64,000 nucleotides of DNA from Bacteroidales bacterium (lineage in GTDB: Bacteria > Bacteroidota > Bacteroidia > Bacteroidales > UBA932): assembly GCA_024691765.1 (NCBI GenBank), contig JAILNI010000041.1, forward strand, positions 1 to 64,000, given 5' to 3'. The stretch's first letter is position 1, and each line of letters begins with the position of its first letter. Below are positions 1 through 8,076 of the stretch, in pieces. A program made the translations under genes and the position numbers. The notes under the pieces were generated by a model. That model was given only the letters and a program-made list of their open reading frames with translations. It was not told where the DNA came from and made no database searches.

Positions 1-1595
1 GACGCAGGTAACTCAACACATCGCCGAGCAGGCCCGTCACGGTGTTGTAGGTAGCCCACAGGCCGCTGCCGATGTTCTTCAGGGGATTGCGGTGCAGGTC
101 GTTGAGCAGGAAAATACCCAATCCGCTCAGTACGCCGAGCACAATGATGATCCATTGCGTGACCTCGGAAGAGAGCACACCGGCGAGGGAGATGCCTCCG
201 ACGATGATACCGCCGACAATCAGCAGCGTCCAGCCCCAGGTTCCCAGCGAACCGAGGAAGCCCTGGTTCTTGGTCGCCATCACCGTTTTCACAATGAGGG
301 CCAGGCAGATGTGGAAGATACCCACCAGCAGCGACAGCACCATCGTCCCGTCGTAGCCCATGATCTTGGACGGCAGGAAGACGCCTTTGATCGGTTCGAA
401 GATGCTCCAGTTGGCAATGTCGATCGAGAAGAAGGTGTGGAACAGGAAACCGATGATCACCGTTGCGCCACCCAGGGTCAACACAAGGGGAGCAAGGGAT
501 TTGAATGCGTCCGCTTTCTTCAGGAGCAATGCGACGATTATCAACACCAGTCCGTAGCCGCAGTCGCCCATACAGAAGGCGAAGAACAGCATAAAGAATA
601 CGGAAATATAAGGCGTCGGGTCAAAACCGTTGTAAGCCGGGCGGCCGTACATATCCGTCAGCATCTCGAACATCCGCACGAAGGCATTGTTCTTGAAGGC
701 GATAGGGGGATTCTCCTCCACCTTCGCATCTTCTTTGATGTAGAGCACGCCGAGGGCGTCCAGGCGGGCGGCAATTTCGCTTTCTTTCTCCTTGGGGGCG
801 AAGCCCTCGAAGGTCAGCACATAGTCTTCAGCAACTGCATTGCCGGAAACGCCGGCCAGGTAGAGGTCGAGTTGAGAAACAAGCCCGTCGCGCATCTTTT
901 CCAATTCCGGAATACGGGCCTGCAAGCCCTTCAGACGGGATTCGAGCGCGGCTTTACGCGAGGTCGCGTCGGTCAGTTCGCTTTCCGCGGCGGAAAGCGG
1001 CCGCTCGGGAGCGGCTATCTCACCGGGAAGGTCATCGGTGCCGGTTACGACAAACCAGATATGGGATTTGTCGCTGTCGTCGATGACGGTGAGGGCATAG
1101 TCCGCCGCCCAGGAAGACTGGAACTGCATGGCGCTGAGACAATGGAAATGCAGCGAAATGCCGGCATCCTGCAGGCTGCGCAGCATTTCGGGGGAGTAGT
1201 CGCCCCATACGCGGAGCGTCGCCGTCTCTTTGCTGAGGGATTTGAGGGATTCGCCGATGCGGTCGTATTCAGTCAGGGCATCCCGGACCGATTCGGCCAA
1301 GGCGGCACCGGACAGGTTCGAATCACAGCCGTCCTTGGGGCAAGCAGCGCCGTCTTTTACGGAATTGCTATCAGCGCAGGCTGCTGCCGTCCCTTCCGGG
1401 GCTTTGAAGGCCTTCAGTTTGCGAAGCAAGGTATTGAGGTCCTCGATGGCGGCGAGCCGTTCGGCGGAAGCGTTGTCCACCGGCTTGGCGCTGCGGGTAA
1501 TGTCCATCAGGCCCATTTCCTGCAAATTGTCCAGCAGTCCGGATTCTTCTCCCTTCAACAGGATGAAGTTGTAGCGGGTCATCGGAGCAATCATA
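1..1595 (-). CDS. ntpI: V-type ATP synthase subunit I (3' part runs off the window)
   Basis: Minus-strand reading from ATG at 1595 gives MIAPMTRYNFILLKGEESGLLDNLQEMGLMDITRS..., then a membrane part (YISVFFMLFFAFCMGDCGYGL...LGVLSGLGIFLLNDL) typical of subunit I; follows subunit D in an operon. Confidence 0.9.
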
Positions 1596-2202
1596 GGCTT
1601 TCCTCCTCTTCTTCTTGTTGGGTATGACGCGCCTTAACAATCTTGGAAGCGGCTTTGCTCAGGTTTTCTTCGTCCTCCATAAAGCGTTTGATCTTGCGGA
1701 TGGCTTCCTGATAGCCCGGAATCTGCACTTTCTCGTACAAGTTCACCTTCTGGGTGGTCTTGCGGCGTTGAAAATCCAAGATGCGGCTTTTCTCCTGATA
1801 AACCTCGGACTCAATGCCCAGGCGGCTCAGTTCCTGCAAGATGGACACACCGTCGGCGAACCAGGCAGGGGAGTAGAACGCATCGAAAGGATGAATCTCG
1901 TAGTGAATTTCTCCCAAGCCCGGCGTTTTGACGCCCGCGACTTTTTCCACGAACAGATCGACATCCGTAATAGAAATGAGTCCACCGTCAAATTCGTTCC
2001 ACAAAGAGGCCAGATAATCGTACCGTTGCAAAGCGGCGTCCAGTTCGGCGAGCAACTTCTCCGAACGCTCTTTCGCCTTGCGAACTTCCAGCCGGAGGGC
2101 GCTTTCCTTGTTTTTGAGCGTAGGAAGGGCGCTCACCCGCATCTTGAGCTGCTTGGTGATGGTGTTCAGCGAAGTCTTGTTATATTGGAACTTGACTGCC
2201 AT
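1591..2202 (-). CDS. ntpD: V-type ATP synthase subunit D
   Basis: MAVKFQYNKTSLNTITKQLKMRVSALPTLKNKESALRLEV..., subunit D-like N-terminus and coiled coil; operon context. Confidence 0.93.
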   Translation of the reverse strand: MAVKFQYNKTSLNTITKQLKMRVSALPTLKNKESALRLEVRKAKERSEKLLAELDAALQRYDYLASLWNEFDGGLISITDVDLFVEKVAGVKTPGLGEIHYEIHPFDAFYSPAWFADGVSILQELSRLGIESEVYQEKSRILDFQRRKTTQKVNLYEKVQIPGYQEAIRKIKRFMEDEENLSKAASKIVKARHTQQEEEEESL

Positions 2203-3524
2203 TATTTCTTCCAGTATTTGTCAATAAGCGCTTGTTTGATACCGGTTTCCGCCGGGGAGAAATACTTGGCGAAAAGGGCCCAGGCCGTGTCGAGCATCTC
2301 ATCCAGGGAGATGTTGACATCGATGGCCAGGATGCGCGTGGCGTAATCCTTGGCGTAATCGAGGCAGCGAAGGTCGTAGTCGCTCAGGTCGAAACCGTTC
2401 TCCAATTTGGTCTTGGCATTGGCGGCATCCGAATACAGACGGACGGAGGCGTTCATCACCTGGGAGTGGTCCTCGCGGGTTTTCTTGCCCTGCACGTGCT
2501 GTTTCAGACGGGACAGGCTGCGGAACGGGTCGATGATGACCTTGCCCGAATCGGGGTCCGCACGCAGATATAACTGACCTTCCGTGATATAACCGGTGTT
2601 GTCCGGAATGGCGTGGGTGATGTCGCCGTCGTTGAGGGTGGTCACAGCTATAATGGTGATGCTGCCGCCGGACGGGAGCTGCACGGCCTTCTCGTAAATC
2701 TTCGCAAGGTCGGAATAGAGCGAACCGGGCATGGCGTCCTTCGAGGGAATCTGGTCCATTCGGTTGCTCACTATGCTAAGCGCATCGGCGTAAAGAGTCA
2801 TGTCGGTGAGCAGCACCAGCACCTTTTCGTTCCTGTCCACGGCGAAGTATTCAGCCGCAGCGAGGGCCATGTCGGGCACCAGAAGACGCTCCACAGGGGG
2901 ATTCTCGGTGGTGTTCACGAAAGAGACTATGCGGTCGAGCGCACCCGCGTTCTCGAAGGCGTGCCGGAAGTACAGGTAGTCGTCGTTGCTGAGTCCCATG
3001 CCGCCGAGGATGATCTTGTCGACGTTGGCCCGCAGGGCCACTTCGGCCATCACCTTGTTGTAGGGCTGGTCGGGGTCGGCGAAGAAAGGTATCTTCTGCC
3101 CGGAAACGAGCGTGTTGTTGAGGTCGATGCCGGCGATACCCGTGGGGATGAGTTCGGAGGGCTGGCGGCGCTTGTAGGGATTTACCGAAGGGCCACCCAC
3201 CTTTCGCTCCTCGCCTTCCACCTCCGGACCTCCGTCGATGGGATGTCCGTAGGCGTCGAAGAAACGGCCAGAAAGCTGTTCGCTGACCTTCAGGGTGGGG
3301 GGCTCGCCCATGAACACCACTTCGGCGTCGGTGGGGATGCCCTCGGTGCCGGAGAAGACCTGCATGGTCACGAGGTCGCCGCGGGTCTTTACGACCTGCG
3401 CCAGGCGCCCCGCCACGGTAGCCAGTTCGTCGTTGCTCACGCCCTGGGCGTGCAGCGATACGGTGGCCTTGGTGATGGCCTCCAGATGCGTGTATATCTT
3501 CTGGAATACTTTAGGATCTGCCAT
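2202..3524 (-). CDS. ntpB: V-type ATP synthase subunit B
   Basis: YKRRQPSELIPTGIAGIDLNNTLVSGQKIPFFA...; LVLLTDMTLYADALSIVSNRMDQIPSKDAMPGSLYSDLAKIYEKA. Confidence 0.97.
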   Translation of the reverse strand: MADPKVFQKIYTHLEAITKATVSLHAQGVSNDELATVAGRLAQVVKTRGDLVTMQVFSGTEGIPTDAEVVFMGEPPTLKVSEQLSGRFFDAYGHPIDGGPEVEGEERKVGGPSVNPYKRRQPSELIPTGIAGIDLNNTLVSGQKIPFFADPDQPYNKVMAEVALRANVDKIILGGMGLSNDDYLYFRHAFENAGALDRIVSFVNTTENPPVERLLVPDMALAAAEYFAVDRNEKVLVLLTDMTLYADALSIVSNRMDQIPSKDAMPGSLYSDLAKIYEKAVQLPSGGSITIIAVTTLNDGDITHAIPDNTGYITEGQLYLRADPDSGKVIIDPFRSLSRLKQHVQGKKTREDHSQVMNASVRLYSDAANAKTKLENGFDLSDYDLRCLDYAKDYATRILAIDVNISLDEMLDTAWALFAKYFSPAETGIKQALIDKYWKK

Positions 3525-5268
3525 TTTCTTCGAGGAGTTTGTCGATTTGTACCCTGTAGTCCTTGAACTGCTCGCTTTCGTAGGCGGAATAGTTCATCTG
3601 TTTGAGCAGGTTGATAAGGTTCTTGAAATAGTCGCGGCATTCTTCGAAATTCCCGAATTCAAAATGCCTGTCGCATATCTCAAGTATGAGGTCGAGCATG
3701 TATTTCTGGCGCTCCATGGGGCAGAGGGCGTCCACCGCGTCGAAGGCGTCCTGCTGCAGGAAGGCGAAGTCGATCACTTCGCTCTTCCAGAAGGCCTCGT
3801 GGTAGCTCATTGGCACGCCGTCGTCGCCGAGAATGTTTATCTGGTCGGCCATTTCCTTGCCGCGGCGCACCAGCATCTTGGCCTTAACTATCTTGTCCAC
3901 CCAGCCTTTCTCTACCTTTGTGTCGAGGTAGTCGCTGATTTCGGGATATTCGAGGTATTTGGAATAGGAGTCAAGGGGGTTGACGGCGGGGTAACGCTTC
4001 TGGTCGGCGCGGTTCTGCTCAAGGGAGTAGAAGCAGCGAGCGGCCTTCTTGGTGCTCTCGGTGACCGGTTCCTTGAGGTTGCCTCCGGCGGGGGAGACGG
4101 TGCCGATGACGGTTACCGCACCCCTCTGCCCGTTGTTCAGGACCACCATTCCGGCACGGGAGTAGAAGTTGGAAATGATGGCCGACAGGTCCACGGGGAA
4201 GGCGTCCGCACCGGGAAGCTCTTCCATTCGGTTGGACATTTCCCTGAGCGCCTGGGCCCAGCGGGAGGTGGAGTCGGCCAGCAGCAGGCAGCGCAGCCCC
4301 ATCGCACGGTAGTACTCGCATATGGTCATGGCCGTGTAGACCGATGCCTCACGTGCCGCCACCGGCATGTTGGAGGTATTGCAGATGATGGTCGTGCGCT
4401 CCATGAGCTTGCGGCCGGTGTACGGGTCGACGAGTTCGGGGAACTCGGTGAAGATTTCCACTACTTCGTTAGCACGCTCGCCGCAGGCCGCCATCACTAT
4501 CACGTCGGCCTCGCCCTGCTTGGCTATAGCATGCTGCAGCACGGTCTTTCCGCAACCGAACGGGCCGGGGATGAAACCGGTTCCGCCTTCGGCAATGGGG
4601 TTGAAGGAGTCGATTACACGCACACCCGTCTCCATTATCTTCTCCGGACGCGGTTTTTCCTTATACGCCCTCACTGCAACCTTGACCGGCCAGCGCTGCA
4701 CCATGGTCACGGGCACTTCGGCGCCGTCCTCGTCTTCCAGGGTGGCAATTACGCTGTCGATGTTGTAAGAGCCTGCCGGAGCCACCGACTTTACGGTGAA
4801 TTCGCCTTTCAGGCTGAAGGGAACCATTATCTTGTGGGGAAGCCAGCCTTCCGGAACCTCGCCCAGCCAGTCCGCCGCCTGAACCTTGTCGCCCGGAGCT
4901 GCAAGGGGCTTGAAATCCCAAAGCTTTTCGTGGTCCAGCGGGTCGGTGTATTCGCCGCGTTTGAGGAACACGTCGCTCATGGTGGTGAGGTCGTTCTGGA
5001 GGCCGTCGTACACGCTTCCCATAAGCCCCGGGCCGAGGCTCACCTCGAGCATGCGGCCGAGGAATACCACTTTCGCGCCCCCGGCGAGTCCGCGGGTGCT
5101 TTCGAACACCTGTACCGACGCCTTGTTTCCGGAAACCTTGATGACTTCGGCCAGAAGCTGCGTGCCGGCAAGGTCGATGTAGCAGAGCTCATTCTCCGCC
5201 ACCGGCCCGTCGGTCTGCACGGTCACCAGATTGGAAACGATTCCCGTTACTTTTCCTGTTGTTGCCAT
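3511..5268 (-). CDS. ntpA: V-type ATP synthase subunit A (catalytic)
   Basis: Walker A GPFGCGKTVLQHAIAKQGEAD, DSTSRWAQALREMSNRMEELPGADAFP. Confidence 0.98.
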   Translation of the reverse strand: MATTGKVTGIVSNLVTVQTDGPVAENELCYIDLAGTQLLAEVIKVSGNKASVQVFESTRGLAGGAKVVFLGRMLEVSLGPGLMGSVYDGLQNDLTTMSDVFLKRGEYTDPLDHEKLWDFKPLAAPGDKVQAADWLGEVPEGWLPHKIMVPFSLKGEFTVKSVAPAGSYNIDSVIATLEDEDGAEVPVTMVQRWPVKVAVRAYKEKPRPEKIMETGVRVIDSFNPIAEGGTGFIPGPFGCGKTVLQHAIAKQGEADVIVMAACGERANEVVEIFTEFPELVDPYTGRKLMERTTIICNTSNMPVAAREASVYTAMTICEYYRAMGLRCLLLADSTSRWAQALREMSNRMEELPGADAFPVDLSAIISNFYSRAGMVVLNNGQRGAVTVIGTVSPAGGNLKEPVTESTKKAARCFYSLEQNRADQKRYPAVNPLDSYSKYLEYPEISDYLDTKVEKGWVDKIVKAKMLVRRGKEMADQINILGDDGVPMSYHEAFWKSEVIDFAFLQQDAFDAVDALCPMERQKYMLDLILEICDRHFEFGNFEECRDYFKNLINLLKQMNYSAYESEQFKDYRVQIDKLLEENGRS

Positions 5269-5283
5269 TATATCGTAGTTGTT

Positions 5284-5880
5284 TTATTCTATGGTGAAGT
5301 TTGCCTTTATATCCCTGACCATCTTTTCGAAGAGTTCGCGGCCAGTGGCCTCGTCGAGTTTCAGCCAGCGGTCGACGATCTGCAGCTTTGCCGCGAAACC
5401 GAGGATAAGGTCGAGGTCGAAGACGTGCATTACCGTAAGCGCGTCGATACGCTCCCAGAGCATTGAGTCGAGCCCCCTTTCGCGGGCGAGGATGTCGCTC
5501 CCGGAGAGCACTTCCGCTGCCTTTGCGGCGTCTTCGAAGTCTTCCTCCAGGCCCTGCTCAGAGCCCGGCAACTGCATGATGTCGCGGCCTTCCGGCCTTC
5601 CGAGTGTTCGGTTGAGCCACGCGACCTTGGCGTTACGAAGCTGAAGGTCGTAGTGGAAGAAGTCCCGGATAAACGCGCTGCGGCTCTTTGCGGCCTTAGC
5701 GTAGAACTCTTCGGTAAGACATTCCGCCTTCCAGCCGTCCAGTACAAACTGAAGTGCGGCCGCGTCAGATTCGGAGAACTGCTCGCGGATTTCCTCCAGC
5801 ACGGCTCCCGCATCAAGCGGACCGCGATAGTCTGCCTGAAGGACGGGGAGTCCGGCGGTTATGAACTCGTAATTGTTCAC
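5284..5880 (-). CDS. V-ATPase operon-associated protein (DUF2764-like)
   Basis: MNNYEFITAGLPVLQADY...; position between subunits A and E as in Bacteroidota V-ATPase operons. Confidence 0.7.
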   Translation of the reverse strand: MNNYEFITAGLPVLQADYRGPLDAGAVLEEIREQFSESDAAALQFVLDGWKAECLTEEFYAKAAKSRSAFIRDFFHYDLQLRNAKVAWLNRTLGRPEGRDIMQLPGSEQGLEEDFEDAAKAAEVLSGSDILARERGLDSMLWERIDALTVMHVFDLDLILGFAAKLQIVDRWLKLDEATGRELFEKMVRDIKANFTIE

Positions 5881-5889
5881 CCTTTGATC

Positions 5890-6489
5890 CTATTCGCCAA
5901 ACAGAAGCCTGCGGGTTACGGGACGGAGATACTCGGCGATGAGTGCCCTGAAGTTCTCTTCGGTAAGGTTGACGAACCAGCCGCCGTCTTTCGGGCCTAT
6001 GCTGAAGCCGCCGGCAACCTTCTTGCTGAAGCCGGCCTCGACCCCGTGATTCAAAGACTTGCGGAGTTCCCCGGCCACCCAGGGCTCGAGTTCGCCGCGA
6101 AGCTTGTCGGGCAGTACCAGCGAGAGGTCCACGGCCTGCTGGGCGTCGAACTTCTGCGCTACGGCCAAGATGATTTCCTTCAGGAAAGCGGGATCTTCGA
6201 GAGACTCTGCGTCCGCGAGACCGCCGGTAAGCAGGTTCTCGATATCCTTCTTCGTGGCCTGGAGGGCCTGGGCAGAAGCCATACGGATGTCGGATTCCGC
6301 CTTATCCTTGAGGGCGGCGGCGTCCTTTTCGGCTTTTGCCATGATGGCTGCGGCATCTTCATTTGCCTTGGCTACGATGACCGATGCTTCCTTCCTGGCG
6401 TTTTCGAGAAGCTGCTCCGCGTCGGCCTTTCCCTTCGAAAGTCCTTCGTTATAAAGCTTTTCGGTGAGTTCCTGTAATTTGTCTTGCAT
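5890..6489 (-). CDS. ntpE: V-type ATP synthase subunit E
   Basis: MQDKLQELTEKLYNEGLSKGKADAEQLLENARKEASVIVAKANEDAAAIMAKAEKDA, subunit E coiled coil; first gene of operon. Confidence 0.85.
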   Translation of the reverse strand: MQDKLQELTEKLYNEGLSKGKADAEQLLENARKEASVIVAKANEDAAAIMAKAEKDAAALKDKAESDIRMASAQALQATKKDIENLLTGGLADAESLEDPAFLKEIILAVAQKFDAQQAVDLSLVLPDKLRGELEPWVAGELRKSLNHGVEAGFSKKVAGGFSIGPKDGGWFVNLTEENFRALIAEYLRPVTRRLLFGE

Positions 6490-6564
6490 ATGGTGCTTTG
6501 GTTATTGTTCGTCCAATCCAACAAAAATACTAATTCCTCTCCGTTTTTGCAAAGCAAATAATGC

Positions 6565-6572
6565 TATATTTG
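6565..6572 (+). promoter_or_regulatory. Bacteroidota -7 box (TATATTTG) for the DMT transporter
   Basis: TATATTTG located 9 nt upstream of the likely TTG start. Confidence 0.5.
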
Positions 6573-6580
6573 CAACTGCT

Positions 6581-7531
6581 TTGGCTTATCTGGGAGAAAT
6601 AATCTCGATAGGGGTGGCCCTCTGCTGGACCATCGCTTCGCTTTGGAGCGAATACAGCAGCAAGCGCCTGGGTGCGTCCGTCATGAATCTCTGGCGGATG
6701 GGCTTTTCCGTGCTGATGTACACGCTTATGTGCTGGGCCTTCCTCGGCAGGCCTTGGCCGGCGTTTGCCGGTTGGGGAACATGGGGGCTGCTGGCCCTGA
6801 GCGGCTTCATCGGTTTCTTCCTCGGAGACCTTTGCCTGCTGGGAGCGTATGTGATCATAGGCGCCCGCACCACCCAGCTCTTCCAGACGCTGGCCCCCGC
6901 TTTCGCCGCAGTTTTCGGCTGGATCATGCTGGGGCAGAGTCTTGGCTTGAAGAGCCTGATTGCCATGGGAGTAACCCTCGTGGGTATAGGAATTACAGTC
7001 CTGAGCCGGGGGAGTGGTGCGCAGGACCGCGGTGCCGGCGGTGTGAGGCTGCAGATTCCCTTGAAAGGGGTGCTGCTCGGCGTCGCCGCCGCCCTTGGCC
7101 AGGGGCTCGGCCTTGTAATCAGCGGCCTGGGCCTCAAGAGCTATATGGCCGAACTCCCTCCTGAAGCGCTTTCGCAGGCAGCCTTCATCCCGTTCAGCGC
7201 CAATATGATACGCTGTATTTCCGGCTTCCTGGCCGCCCTCATTATGATGATCGCCCTTGGACGCATGAAGGAAGTCGCCTCGGCGGCCCGCGACCGCAAA
7301 TCCATGGGAGCCCTCGCCATCGTGGTGATCTTCGGCCCCGTGGTGGGAGTCGGCTTCTCCCTGATGGCCCTGCGCTACACTGCCGCCGGCATAGCCAGTA
7401 CGCTCCAGGCCCTCACCCCCATCCTCCTCATCCTTCCTTCGCACTGGATGTTCGGCGAAAAGCTATCCTGGCGCAGCCTCCTCGGCGCCGCCGTCTCCGT
7501 TGCCGGCGTCTCCCTGTTCTTCCTGCTGTAG
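6581..7531 (+). CDS. DMT/EamA-family transporter
   Basis: Ten-TM-like translation with two EamA-like halves (..GEIISIGVALCWTIASLWSEYSSKRLG.., ..ALTPILLILPSHWMFGEKLSWRSLLGAAVSVAGVSLFF). Start assigned to TTG 6581; uncertain. Confidence 0.85.
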   Translation: MAYLGEIISIGVALCWTIASLWSEYSSKRLGASVMNLWRMGFSVLMYTLMCWAFLGRPWPAFAGWGTWGLLALSGFIGFFLGDLCLLGAYVIIGARTTQLFQTLAPAFAAVFGWIMLGQSLGLKSLIAMGVTLVGIGITVLSRGSGAQDRGAGGVRLQIPLKGVLLGVAAALGQGLGLVISGLGLKSYMAELPPEALSQAAFIPFSANMIRCISGFLAALIMMIALGRMKEVASAARDRKSMGALAIVVIFGPVVGVGFSLMALRYTAAGIASTLQALTPILLILPSHWMFGEKLSWRSLLGAAVSVAGVSLFFLL

Positions 7532-7651
7532 TGGGCTCTTCCGCCCTCCAACCAGCCCTCAGCCAGGCTTCGGATTATTATTCTTTCGTTGCTGAGCCTC
7601 GCGCGTGTATATATAAAAGAGGTGAAGAGTATACTATTCGGAAAAAAGTGC

Positions 7652-7659
7652 TATATTTG
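7652..7659 (+). promoter_or_regulatory. Bacteroidota -7 box (TATATTTG), candidate promoter of the 30-kb lipoprotein/Sus operon
   Basis: TATATTTG followed by about 20 nt to ATG 7681; only clear promoter-like signal before 14 tightly packed plus-strand genes. Confidence 0.6.
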
Positions 7660-7680
7660 TATCTCGTATAATAACACTAA

Positions 7681-7785
7681 ATGAGACCAAATAAGCACGA
7701 TACAACCTGCCCATGCAGGCTCTCCTATGTAAATGGGGGGGGGTATAACTTATTTAAAATCAGCAACTTACATATTTTATCCTGA
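7681..7785 (+). CDS. possible 34-aa leader peptide containing a G9 tract
   Basis: MRPNKHDTTCPCRLSYVNGGGYNLFKISNLHILS*; no clear RBS, may be coincidental. Confidence 0.3.
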   Translation: MRPNKHDTTCPCRLSYVNGGGYNLFKISNLHILS

Positions 7786-7845
7786 CCTGCCACGGTAGTC
7801 TGCGTGGCGGGCGCTTCCTTATGCGTACGCGCGCGGCGGGAGCGC
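7786..7845 (+). promoter_or_regulatory. two adjacent strong hairpins in the operon leader
   Basis: CCTGCCACG-GTAGTCTG-CGTGGCGGG (7786-7811) and GCGCTTCC...GGGAGCGC (7811-7845), sharing one G. Confidence 0.5.
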
Positions 7846-7899
7846 AGGAGGTGACGACACCGGAAAAGAAACAACAACAAACAATATAAACAAAACATT

Positions 7900-8049
7900 A
7901 TGAGCAAAACTAGAACACTAACCAAAAGGCCCTATCCCGCGCCGCAGTGCGAGGAAATTGAAGTGGCAATTCAGGAGTGTCTGCAAACCAGCACTTACAT
8001 CAACGAAGTCGAGGTCTATTCCGAGGACGACAAGTCTGATCTCTGGTAG
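7900..8049 (+). CDS. 49-aa acidic small protein, first complete ORF before the lipoprotein genes
   Basis: MSKTRTLTKRPYPAPQCEEIEVAIQECLQTSTYINEVEVYSEDDKSDLW*; ATG after A-rich leader, 27 nt before the next gene. Below the ORF-track length cutoff. Confidence 0.65.
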   Translation: MSKTRTLTKRPYPAPQCEEIEVAIQECLQTSTYINEVEVYSEDDKSDLW

Positions 8050-8076
8050 TATTAACCCTTAAAAGAGCAATTGATT

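Noticed and set aside
92-5466. Long plus-strand ORFs (511 aa at 92-1627, 723 aa at 3295-5466, 317 aa at 2613-3566)
   Set aside because: Antisense shadows of the V-ATPase genes; compositions are His/Gly/Val-rich with no recognisable family.
7531-7620. Terminator after the DMT transporter (CTCAGC...GCTGAG)
   Set aside because: Weak long-loop stem without a U-tract.
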